From contig JAOVFP010000005.1 of NCBI GenBank assembly GCA_025738555.1, positions 124,001 to 188,000 on the forward strand: DNA of 64,000 bases. Direction: 5' to 3'. The DNA comes from Cyathus striatus. Lineage: Eukaryota > Basidiomycota > Agaricomycetes > Agaricales > Nidulariaceae. Positions within the stretch are counted from its first letter, which is position 1, and each line of letters begins with the position of its first letter. A program made the translations under genes and the position numbers. Below the pieces are notes generated by a model. It made no database searches. It was not told the origin of the DNA and worked only from the letters and a program-made list of their open reading frames with translations. This document shows positions 1 to 10,224 of the stretch, piece by piece.

Positions 1-785
1 GATTAACTACATTGCTACTAAGGTAGATTATGGATGGATCCAACACCCTTATGTAAGCTAATTATGTAAGCGCCAAGAGGCGCAAAATCTGCCATTTGAA
101 AAAATCCAAAAATTTGCAACCTTCTGGCAAGCTGGGTAGATGCCACACTAGTACTGTAGATTAGCTAAACTATTATTATAGTTTATTCTACCTAAATAGT
201 AGGAGGCAGCACCCAGTGTCCATGGTACATTTTGTTAGCCCAAGTTGCTTCAGGCCCTGGTGGTATAAGTCTATAAAATGTGCAGCTCTATTTGCATATC
301 TAAATTTTATATATTAGCAATAAGTTATTGAGCATTGCATTTATTTACCTTAAATTTGAATTTGAGGAACATCATCAAGACAAGCAAGAACATTTCATTC
401 CATTGCATTGATTTCAGATGTTCTCAGAGAGTTCCAGTATTATAATTTACAGCTCTCCACTATTTTTCAACGAAATTAAGTTCACAGTGGTATTTTGGGT
501 AAAAGTCACAAATGTGCCTGCTTGATGTTATGTATTCTTCAAGCTGTGATTTCTGATTGACAAAATTGGGCTGGGAAAAAAAAATTGTTGACAGTAACAA
601 TCAGTTCTGCCTTCTTTGCACTTAAACCCATCACATTCTGATTTTTTTGGTGAGATAAATTTTTAATATTGTTCAAGCAATTTCTTGTGCTTATACACCT
701 TCTTCCCATGGTTTTCGATGTATCTGGGATATCGGATCGAACAGAGCGAACGGAGCGCTCACTAGTACATCACGTGATGTGATTC

Positions 786-880
786 CCACTACCTTTTAAG
801 GTAGTTGGGTATTAGGGATGTTTGAACCACCCGGATATGGTAATTTGAGGATCTTGGATAAGATCTCAACCTGATTGGTT
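786..880 (+). repeat. Dispersed repeat, copy 1
   Basis: This stretch opens with CCCACTACCTTTTAAGGTAG and ends with AACCTGATTGG. A diverged copy lies at about 9872-9985. The TIR element at 888 sits just past the end of this repeat. The central CTACCTTTTAAGGTAG is a perfect 16-bp palindrome. Confidence 0.6.
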
Positions 881-887
881 GGTGACG

Positions 888-3093
888 CCCAGTCAAAAAT
901 CGGTCTAGTGTTGTCAAGCGGTATCCAGTGGCATCGAAGACCAGATGTTACACGATATCGCAATTAAATCTGGAATATAACGATTTTTTTCTGGTAAGGT
1001 CTAAGTACATCGAGGCTAGACAAGTGCCAAGAATAAGTTGAATTTGCCAAGCCGCTAACTTCATGTCAAATATAGCGATACCTAGTGCCATCTCAATGAT
1101 ATTCTAGCTGTATCTTGCGCTGTTGAAGCATTTCCAAGGGATTTTTACAGGCATAGAAAGAAAACCAAAAACACATATATTGCCAATTTATCTACTGCGA
1201 TACATCTGTCGGTATACAGTTTGCGACAGGCAAAACCCGCAAATTTTTTGAGTGAACTTGAGCGAATTTTTCAGCAATGACAAATAAGTTTAAAAGTCCG
1301 AAAACCATCGGAATAGCATAGTTACGATGTATTAATTAAGATTCCACGAGCCGATTGTTCAATTTCTAATTTTTTCATTTTTTGACCCAAAAATTTGGCA
1401 CTCGGCCATAAAAAATAGTAAAATTCATGATAAATGTATTTTTAGCATCCTTTCATCAATAAAAATATAATCCTGTAAAAATATCAGTCCCTGAACCGCC
1501 TGATTGGGCATCAAAAAATCATCTTTCAAAACACTATGCCCAAGGGTTGACCCAAGAAAAGAGCTGAAATAACAATTGACTTCATGATAATCAGTCAAAA
1601 ACTAATCTTCAGCAATCATAGCTATCCTCCCCACTGCCTAGAGCTCAGTACAAATACTGAAAATGTGATCACTAGAGGATCTATGTCACAAGCTACAACT
1701 GATCAAATATTAATCACTAATACTGAATGTCTTTTTAAGTTTCTGCCAAAATATTATTGTAAATTGAATGCAATAGAGGTGGAAACACAATGAAAGAGGA
1801 TGAATCAGACTGACACAGAGAGAGACATACAGAGAGCTTCTGATTCCTGAAAAATGCAGAACTGTTTCAAATATTATGTAAGAACATAAGTGCAGTATAT
1901 CATTTTCTGTATGTGTATAACTAAATGTGCATGCAATGAAAGCTTTTTCCCCTTAAAATTGAGAATGGGTGTACTTTTATACACCCAATATGCACTAGTT
2001 GCAGGTCTCTTGAAGCTGACCTGCACCCCTACCCAACCCCTACCTGTGGACACCTACACCTGTGACCAGTTGACTCATAAAGATTGGCCTAACCCGTGTA
2101 TTACCCTAGTAACATGTCGATTTTTTCATCAAAAAATTTGGCAAACCCATTTTCTCGTGGGAATTTCTCAAAAACATCGTTTTTGTACGTATTTTGACTT
2201 CCTGAATCTGAATCTGTAATTAGTTTTCCCTAAAAAATTCATTTTCCTATGTAATAAAATTGGCGGGTTTTGCCTGTCGCAAACTGTATAACACATCTAA
2301 TGCTACCTTACTACTGTACACTATACACACCAGCTACTTAACTGACTTGCCATGTGCGAGCCTCAGCCTCACGCAATTGAACTAACATAAAAGCAGCATT
2401 AGCAGTAGTTTGTGAAAACTAATTAAACTCATACATACCTTGCACATGTGTACACCCCGAGTACCACTCTGACTCCTATGCCAAAAACCAACAACCATCA
2501 TGCGAACGAACCATCAAAGGTAGAGTATCAATCAAGAGTGCATGATAAATAACAGGGAGTGGAAGTAGAAGTGGGGATATGGGTAACTGGGAAGTTGTCG
2601 CTGGTTCATTTAAATGAGTGCAAGTCAAAACGAAGTGATACTAGGCCACATACCTATGAAAGACCATTTGCCATGTAATGTTTCTCGCAGATGGATGAGG
2701 CTAAGGTGCCAGTGGTGGAGGGGTGAAAAGGGGGTATTACGAAGTACCAGACCTGCATGAGGTGCGAGAAGTTGGTGGGAGTGAAAAGAAAGGGCCTATT
2801 GCATGCCATGCGTAAGCGTTACAATTATATACAAGTGATGGAAAGGGGAAATGAATTCCATGCACTAAGTTTATGACAGTGCTCTCACATTTCTGTTTAC
2901 CCTAGAAATCACTCGAAATGTCCATATTTTTCTAAGAAAATGATTGAAAGACATCCCGTTGTTTCATGTGTGTAAAGCCGCTAAGACTTCATTCTGTTGC
3001 TCGGCAAATTCTACTAGATGTCCCTTGATAAAAACCTAGAAACTATATCTCACACGCTACGGCTTGATATCCCTAGGCCGATTTTTGACTGGG
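888..3093. mobile_element. Non-autonomous TIR element with a nested insertion
   Basis: The termini are inverted repeats of about 45 bp: both read inward as CCCAGTCAAAAATCGG, then YCTAG, then a TCAAGC..GTA segment with scattered mismatches. The 7-mer GGTGACG flanks both ends directly (881-887 and 3094-3100), which looks like a target-site duplication. I see no transposase-like reading frame, so it is probably non-autonomous. A second element (1217-2286) is nested inside and accounts for about half its length. A TSD of 7 or 8 bp would suit a hAT-type element, but the superfamily is not established. Confidence 0.7.
1217..2286 (+). mobile_element. Pogo/Tc1-like non-autonomous element
   Basis: Terminal inverted repeats of about 27 bp begin CAGTTTGCGACAGGCAAAAC and are flanked by TA on both sides (1215-1216, 2287-2288). 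This is the TA target duplication of the Tc1/mariner-pogo group. The TIR resembles that of the element at 61223-62351 (CAGTTGAGGACAGTCAAAGC). The first 250 bases inside also align loosely with that element's right end, including the words ACGAGCCG, AAATTTGG and AAATTCATGA. No transposase frame remains. It lies inside the element at 888-3093. Confidence 0.8.
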
Positions 3094-3100
3094 GGTGACG

Positions 3101-4500
3101 TTTCTGAATTCGTGTGATGCTTGTGCATGTGACGGTTAAGTAGTTCTTGGTCAACTAGTACTAATAGTACAATTGATAACCTCCCTTGCGTATTACTATC
3201 ATCCACTCTCTTCGTCCAATCTTCACAATACTCGTAGTCTGCTCTGCTAATTTCAGTTTAAAATATTTTATAGGCAGTGACCGTTAAACTCGCTTACTCG
3301 CACTCAGTATGTAATGTTTCCCCTCCTCCCCTCTTCCTCGCACAAAATGGCACTTCACTCTGCGCCAGGCTTCAGCTCTCGTGAACACTCCCTCGCATCG
3401 CTGCTAGATCGTACCCAAGTCAAACCTCATCCAGTGGAACAGGCAGGAATTCGCTAACGGCGGTTCCCTTTCATTTTATAAGGGATCAGTCACCAGTGTG
3501 TGGTATACGGTTTATCATAGCCTGTGGGTTTATCAGATTTAGTTGATGTAGGTTTTCCTTTGCCCCCTCCTTTTTGTCTCTTTGTTCCTCTCCCGTCTCT
3601 CCCTCCATTCGCTCCTTCGATATCATACAGTATCTGTTCGCATCGCCACTTTTATGCATAATTGCTAGTTACTGATCACCATCATGACATAAATCCACTG
3701 CTAGTGTTTATAAATTACATTATAGGTCCACATCCCCACATCCTTATGCACTCTCAGGGCAAATAGAATTCGCTATGTTCAGGTTGCACCCACCCCATTA
3801 CTGCTGTCTTTATATCATAAAAGAAAAAATATCTCATAGCTTCAAGCTTTCCCTGCGTACCGGTATGTAGACTGGTTGAGGTACATACAGTGAGACGCAG
3901 GGGCAGGGAGTGTTAGTAGTCCCACTGTATATGTTCCCTTCTTTCACTCTACCGCTCGTCTGCTTGATCCCTAACATATATCCAACCTCCAGTTTTTTCT
4001 CAGCATATTTTTACACCTTCCATTTCCTACGACATCTTATCCCAGCTTCTTCTTTCATTTACGCTCTTCATCTTCCTCCTTACCTCAATTACCTCTTACC
4101 TCACCCTATCGTTTCTTGATCCACCCACCACTCCTCCCTCCTTTAGTTTCTCGTCATCTTTCCCTTTTGTTCCTCACTCTTGTTGTTCCCTCCCCGTAAA
4201 TTCCCCTCCTCGTCACTCATCATTGCCAACAACATTTTTTTGATTCAAGAAGAGGAAATGGGGGCGGTAGGCAATTGTACGTCTTGGGGTGCGCGATATA
4301 TTGAGCTTCGCAGCGCAGGCAGTTTGCTGCCGCCTCGTTATATGTATGTTAATTCAACTTAAAACTCTTCTAGGAACGAAAATTTCTCAGCAAACAACTG
4401 TATCATATTTCAGCACGTCGAGCTTGACCACGAGAAGCTGAGATGTATCACATGTGTAAGTCCATCTTCCCATGAGTGGCAATATCCAACTTAATCTGGT
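3101..4500. other. No gene recognised
   Basis: Only short unconnected frames are present. The sequence from about 3900 to 4240 is pyrimidine-rich on the plus strand. I see no domain, repeat array or RNA gene here. Confidence 0.5.
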
Positions 4501-4501
4501 T

Positions 4502-4540
4502 GGTAGTGGGCTTTGCCGCTTGTCGGCCCTATTCCTTTAT
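4502..4540 (+). repeat. Short dispersed hairpin motif, copy 1 of 3
   Basis: The core is GGTAGTGGGC, two or three bases, TGCCGCTTG, YCGGCCCTA, then a T-rich end. Copies lie at 12479-12517 and 39143-39181 in the same orientation, with unrelated flanks. GGGC and CCG on the left can pair with CGG and CCC on the right, so the motif can fold into a small hairpin. Confidence 0.7.
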
Positions 4541-4796
4541 TATATAAGGCGCGAAACCTTGGAAGCTCGGAAATCCAAATCGCATTCTAACTATTGGAAA
4601 CATTATAATATGACGTTCTGAGCTATTGTCTCGAAAAATACTGCACCTTAAATAAGTTAACAAATACATATTCTCTGGGGAAAATAATTTGAACATTCTG
4701 TTTGAATCACTAAACACTAGAACTTGTTCAGACCAGATATGCATAAAAATGAGCGATGAGGGACAAATTTCAGCTTTTCGAAGAGGTAAGATTTGG

Positions 4797-4837
4797 ATTA
4801 CATAAGGGTGTCGGATCCATCCGTAATCTACCTTATG
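4797..4837. repeat. Inverted copy of the window's left edge
   Basis: About 40 bases read as the reverse complement of positions 23-60 with only two or three mismatches; both contain GGATCCATCC next to ACCTTA and the word ACATAAGGGTGT. The copies are 4.7 kb apart and face each other. They could be the termini of an old element or two dispersed repeats. No coding function is implied. Confidence 0.6.
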
Positions 4838-5509
4838 CCGGAGCGACACCGTCATCTCGCGCTCGCTGACGTGACCTCCACTACCGCCACTCCCTCGATG
4901 TCTACAACAAAAATGGATGTGCCAACAAGCAGGTTCAGATACCAGGAGGTGACAACCATCGTCATCAAATCTATGGGGGTGGGACCTGGAGGCTGGAAGT
5001 TGGGACCGGTCAAACACCCGAAGTACATATGCACCCATCTAAAGCATCTACCCCCTTAACTGATGTTCGTGCTAGCTGACAGGTTGCCTATTTCCCCTGA
5101 CATGAACAACGCAAATGCACTCGAAAGCACCGTGGCAGCCCTCGCCAGCACATGACCCCGTCATCTCCCTTTGCCATGTCCCTCGTGAACCATTAATGCA
5201 AAGGAAAGCGTCGTGGTAGCGTGCAACTTCGCCATCTCCCTCGTTCTGTACACTTACCACACGCGAGTGATCAAAGTGGCTATCAATGGCAAAGTGCACG
5301 TTGTAGCTACAAACTACATCTCCCGCACCATACAGGAGCTCAATGAAGAGGCTAGTATCATAGTTATGAATAAGATTGGGTTGGGTCCTGGTACTGATTA
5401 CATGTACGTTGTTAAAACCATCGATTCTTATCCACCGTACTAACCGCTACCCCCACCCAGATCATAGAATACCTCTTATACTGTGGTGGCCTCCTCCCCA
5501 CCTATGAAT

Positions 5510-6690
5510 GCTCAAACCCCGCCTCATACCCCTCCTCCGGTACCCAACTCGACATCTCCACTCTCATCCTGCTCAACCCCACCTCCTACCCCTTCTCCGG
5601 TACCCAATTCAACATCTCCACTGGGTCCGACCTAATGGCCTATCCCCAGCTCTACTTATCGTGTGCTTCAACAAACTCTGAGAAACCTGTGTGCCTCAGT
5701 GTACCCCTAACATCTCTGCTTCTGGGAGACCATAGATATCGCAGAAAGGGATGTAGTTGTGGTTGGGATAGGCTATGAAGGTATATGGTGGAAATGAAGC
5801 TGGCATGTCTGGAGAAACCAGTGAAGTACGAGCTGAGCGACTTGAGCATGGTGTTGTTATAGTAATGATGCAATATTCTGTAGTTCATATTTGGTAGTCT
5901 ATGAAATGAGAAATTGTGAATTTATAGAGGTGAATAAGGTAGCGCTCAGCCTGGTCAAGTTTAACATTTTTTGTATCAAAATCTCTACTACATGGTAGGT
6001 GTCTGTATGTAGTGATTAACCATATCTGCAAAAACAGACCAACCAATCCGGGCACTCAGTTTGGGCTGCCGAATACCGATGTATATACTCTTGCACAGTG
6101 CCACGGCCTCGGGTGTACCGAAAAAAGAAGGTCAGCTCTGTCATACTCTTCTAGCAACTCATCAATGACCTTTTCATCTGCTTTAATAAGACGATCTTTT
6201 CCACCGTACTTCTCTGGAGTTGAATAGAGATCGACACGACGAGCACCGCTTGGCAAGAGAATACCTTTCTGCCTCCGGATGCGGTGAAGTTGATTTCCAA
6301 TAACAACTTCATTCAAACGTTCTTGAACAATTCGGCCCCATAGCCCAAGCTTCATTTCCCCCGCATACACCTTCATAGCCCTTCATTTCTCCAACATACA
6401 CATTCATAGCCTATCCCAACCACAACTCAATCCCCCTCTGCATGGTCTCTGGGAAGCGGAGACATTAGAGGTACGCTGAGGCATGCAAATGTCTCAGAGC
6501 TTGTTAAAGTTCGCGTTAAGTAGAGCCGGGTGTAGGCCATTATGTTGGACCCAGTGGAGATGTCGAATTGGGTACCGGAGGAGGGGTAGGAGGCGGGGTT
6601 GATCTGGGTGAGGAGGGGAGATTTGGATATGTTGAGTTGGATACCAGAGGAAGGGAAGGAGGCGGGGTTGAGCAGGGTTAGGAGAACACT
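5510..6690. repeat. Inverted duplication with a shared coding-like segment
   Basis: A segment at about 5520-5800 on the plus strand is repeated in reverse at about 6380-6690. On both, one frame reads like PASYPSSGTQ, then DISTGS, MAY, and a CLSVPL motif. The shared text contains TCAACCCC, CTCCGGTACCCAA and ATCTCCACTGGGTCC. In the reversed copy the frame stays open for about 100 codons (6427-6729, minus). I do not recognise the protein. The two arms enclose the integrase-like fragment at 6056-6376. Confidence 0.6.
6056..6376 (-). pseudogene. Possible integrase C-terminal fragment
   Basis: This is an open frame of 106 codons rich in charged residues, with the motifs QERLNEVVIGNQLHRIRRQK, LPSGARR and PEKYGGKD. 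The pattern (a helix, then N-x-HRIRxQ, then LPSG and a YGGxD turn) resembles the C-terminal part of integrase-core proteins encoded by fungal transposons. That comparison is from memory and weak. There is no catalytic D,D-E segment upstream, so at best it is a remnant. The first residues may belong to the neighbouring inverted duplication. Confidence 0.3.
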
Positions 6691-7353
6691 ACGCGAGGGC
6701 CAGAAAGATCCAAACCTGCCGGATGGCACACCTATTCGCGCTGTTTACATCGAGGGAGGTGGTGGTAGTACAGGGCAGACCATCAGCGAGCGCGAGATGA
6801 TGGCAATGGCGTTGCTCCGGTGTAGTGGCAACATAGTTGCGTTGATTGTGTGTACAGCTAATGGTGAATCGATAGGCATCAGTGTGTCCATACGACAGTA
6901 ATTATGCACTCGTACGTACCTCTAACATTCAACTTGTCCCAACTTCCTGCCCAGCTGAGGATTTGACGACGGAGAGGCTCGCAGTCGCCAACGCAGTTGA
7001 ACGCGCTGAGGTTGAACGACGACGGCAAGGCGACACTAGCGTGACGGAACAGTTACTCGTCACGCTTAACACTGAGTGCTGAGCAAATTTGAAAAGCTTG
7101 CGGTTCTGGAACACCGTAATTGATGAAGCTAAGAACTGAAGATGATCTTGCCTAAACCTTTCAAGTCTTCGACCTCTGTTTACTAATATGTATTCCAGTG
7201 TGAACGTAATACATAGATGCCGGAATCCACTATTCGTGTTTGTATCTTTGCAAGTTTTTAGACGTGAAGCTGACAATTTGGAAAATATGTCTGTGTGATG
7301 AATTTATGAATCCCTTGCCACAGATGAGAAAATTTCGACCTTCGGCTCTTTCT
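6691..7353. other. No recognisable gene; short dispersed repeat
   Basis: Open frames of 60-115 codons occur on both strands but match nothing I know. At 7279-7310 a run of about 32 bases (TGGAAAATATGTCTG, GTGAT, AATTTATGAAT) recurs at 26603-26635, so part of this stretch is a dispersed repeat. Confidence 0.4.
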
Positions 7354-8806
7354 TATGGAAAGTCTAACGACCACGCTCAAACGCATCAATTATAATTGAG
7401 CTCCGGTGTCCGGCACCACGGCTTCTCGGTTAGATATTATAATCTCAGTTTCCGAATTTCACTTAAGCGAGACTGAGCACTTACTAACTGAAGCGTGGTC
7501 GTCCGGTAACTATGTGTTCTTAAGTAAGTATTTAATTCGTTACAGCGAAATAGAATAATATATTTATTTATATGAGCTTGGATGCAAGTATTTGTGTACT
7601 AGATGAACTGATGGTGTAAGCGATACTACGCGGCGTTCATATTAAGTAAACCGAATGTCATCCATTTTGCCGTTAAATCCAATTTCATTCAAGTGTAACG
7701 TTAACCATTACTGAACTTTTGTTAAGCTCTTCTTTTATTGTTCTATGCTACTGTTATATATTTTGCACTGAATAAGAATTATAAAAGGGTCGTTGAGATG
7801 TTTTGGAGATGCTATCTCTTGGTTATCTCCAGTATAAATACACTTATCCAAGTTGAAAGAAGATTATTAGAGTGACAGAGCATAAATCACAGTAGGGAAA
7901 AGTGTTTTAACGGCAAAAGGAATGAAGGCATGCCGTGCTATGATGCTTAGAAAAGCGTGGGAATTATAATGGGATATTTCGAAGCCTCATAAAGTTGTTG
8001 AAACAGTCATTATAAAAGAGATATCTGTGGTGGTTGGATATATCGATGCGTAAAATATAGCGGCATATCCATTCGTAGACCGGACAGATTTTTACAGGGA
8101 GTTTCGATCGCTCGAGACCGACAAGATATTGTTGAAGCTATCCAGTACTACTGTGAAGAACCCCTAGAGTATGTAATAAAAGTACAGGGTACATAAGCAT
8201 ACTTACAAAAAGTCACTTTTATCATTGATTACAACGCCTGAGGTGTACAGACTATGGTATGACTATTTTATAAGTAATGTACATCATGAGTTCAAGAGTC
8301 CACTACTTCTAGAGTCAGAGTAGAGTAAGCAAATGATAAGTAGTAGGTGGTGAAGCATATAGCACTGTTGTACATGTCAGGATTATGGAGTAAGAAAGCA
8401 AGATAGACATAGTACGTATGAAATAACTACCTGGTCGTCAATCGTGTATTTATGTCAAAGGTGGCTTGCTGAAGTGGATTTGTAGTCAGATCAGGTGCAT
8501 GGGTTTACTTAATGAGTGCTACATAGTATCGCTTATATTGTCTGCCGACGGCTCATCTAGTCCACATTGCACGAATACTTATTTTGGAGCTGATAGATGT
8601 ATATTACTCTATCTTAACGAACTAAATAATTACTTGAGCACACATTGTAGTTACCAGATGACCATGCTTCAGTAAGTAAGCGCTCAGTCTCGCTTAAGTG
8701 AAATTCTGAAACCGAGATTATAATATCTAACTGAGAGGCCGTGATGCCGGACACTGGAGTTCAACTATATTTGATGCGTTTGAGCGTGGTCGTTAGACTT
8801 TCCATA
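7354..8806. mobile_element. TIR element with 147-bp inverted ends
   Basis: The left arm (7354-7500) and right arm (8660-8806) are inverted copies of one another over about 147 bp with roughly 12 differences. Both read inward TATGGAAAGTCTAACGACC, then CACGCTCAAACGCATCAA. The internal 1.16 kb carries no frame longer than 69 codons, so the element is non-autonomous. The outermost TA could be a TA target duplication around TGGAAAG. Long TIRs would also suit a Mutator-type element, but I found no 9-bp duplication. Confidence 0.75.
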
Positions 8807-9439
8807 CTGGAGCCACCAGTGCGCTCGCCTATGCCCCCAATGCACCTATCAACGCAGCCAAAGCAGCCAACGCACTCGCCAATGCCAGTGTATGCAACGT
8901 GCGCCCCAACTCCGCACCCAAGTTCCTCACTTTCAGTGCACGCAATGCGCTCGCCTATGCCCCCAATGCACCTATCAATGCAGCCAACACAGCCAACGCA
9001 CTCGCCAACACCAACGTACGCAACGTGCTCCCCAACACCACACCCAAGCTCCTCACTTTCAGCACACGTAATGCACTCGCCAACGCCGCACCCACTGCAG
9101 CCACCAATGCCAATACACCCAATGCCAACGCATGCAACTCACCCGCCAGCGCCAATGCCAACGCATGCAACGCGCTCGCCAGCACCTCATGCTATCCCTG
9201 CTTCTCATGCTCTCGGTACAGCGGTACACTCACCTTCGGTCCTTCAATCCCCACCTGGGCCCTCTACGTTATCAATCAGTGATATGACGGATACTTATCA
9301 AGGATCCACTACGGCAGTGTTTGATGCTGCACACTATCGTCAGTTTGAGTTCGTACCAGAAAGGGATCAGGAGTTGTCGGACAATGTATTGAATGGTTTT
9401 CTGGTGCGCTTTGGTAGTCCTTCTCGAGATGTACTTTAG
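8741..9439 (+). CDS. Pro/His/Met-rich repeat protein, unknown
   Basis: An open frame of 232 codons. Residues about 28-150 are low complexity, rich in Pro, His, Met and Thr. They contain a unit of about 43 residues, RSPMPPMHLS, then QPTHSP, then PTPHPSSSLS, present twice and then decaying. The C-terminal 50 residues are ordinary in composition (YQGSTTAVFDAAHYRQFEF, then ERDQELSDNVLNGF). The first in-frame Met and about 20 codons lie inside the right TIR of the neighbouring element, so the native start has probably been displaced and only the 3' part of a gene survives. The family is not recognised. An overlapping frame on the same DNA is Ala/Asn-rich and is taken as a shadow. Confidence 0.4.
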   Translation: MMPDTGVQLYLMRLSVVVRLSILEPPVRSPMPPMHLSTQPKQPTHSPMPVYATCAPTPHPSSSLSVHAMRSPMPPMHLSMQPTQPTHSPTPTYATCSPTPHPSSSLSAHVMHSPTPHPLQPPMPIHPMPTHATHPPAPMPTHATRSPAPHAIPASHALGTAVHSPSVLQSPPGPSTLSISDMTDTYQGSTTAVFDAAHYRQFEFVPERDQELSDNVLNGFLVRFGSPSRDVL

Positions 9440-9870
9440 TTGACCTCGCTAAATATACTTATACATCTTTGAGGCTTATAAGAAAAAAAAAGGGCATGTA
9501 TGGAATTGAACAATCAGCTTCTTGAGTACTTACATTCACCTGCAACGTTAACGATCGTACCATTACACAATGTGTTCTTGACTTTATTGCACTATCTATG
9601 TACTTCTTACAAGTCCACAAAACTTATTTGTTAACATTTTTTTTCGCATAAACATCTATTAAATTGGACATATGTTAAGTTGTAAAGTCCTGCTTACATA
9701 CTTATATCCAAAGCACTGCATGGTGTAAATTTTGTCTTGGATATTCTATCATCCGGCACTTTTTCTTACGGAATAACTTCGGCTACACCATGTATGGTGT
9801 CAGGTTTCGTACCTACCCTTACCGCGCAGAGCCGTTGAGGAGGGAGAGTTTTATTTGGTTGTATTTGTAT
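9440..9870. other. No gene recognised
   Basis: AT-rich sequence with no frame or repeat that I can interpret. Confidence 0.5.
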
Positions 9871-9871
9871 A

Positions 9872-9985
9872 TTCCCACTGCCTTTTAAGGTAGTTGGGTT
9901 ATAGGGACGTCTGATTTCCCTATAAGGCGATTTACAGGTTCATGAACGGGATCACAACCTGATTGGCTGGAGCCCTGTGACAATC
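9872..9985 (+). repeat. Dispersed repeat, copy 2
   Basis: A diverged copy of 786-880. It shares CCTTTTAAGGTAGTTGGGT near the start and AACCTGATTGG near the end. It runs directly into the next dispersed repeat (9961-10224). Confidence 0.6.
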
Positions 9986-10224
9986 CTGTGACTGCTGACG
10001 AAATTCACTCGTCTCAGATCCTTTTGCCCCCTATCATCATCCCTCTCGTTTTTGTCTTCACCTCAAACTTTCTCGCTTGTTCATTCTTTCCCTGTTCATT
10101 AACGTCACACCGTTTTATTTGTCTTTCACATGTTCCTGCCTCTCTGAAAATTCTACCCTCATTCACCTGATCCGCTGACAATGTTACCCCCTCTCCCCTC
10201 CCTTTATGAACCTTGGAATAGCAC
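9961..10224 (+). repeat. Dispersed 260-bp repeat, copy A
   Basis: Copy B is at 37530-37765 in the same orientation, about 85 percent alike by eye. It starts GATTGGCTGGAGC and contains CACTCGTCTCAGATCCTTTT. It ends near TGAACC..TGAATAGCAC. It lacks TIRs and coding capacity. Copy B lies inside the 5' region of KDZ copy 1, so the family is or was mobile. Confidence 0.8.

Noticed and set aside
4529..5038. 169-codon minus-strand frame
   Set aside because: Overlaps other frames, has no domain or codon bias, and spans an inverted-repeat copy (4797-4837).
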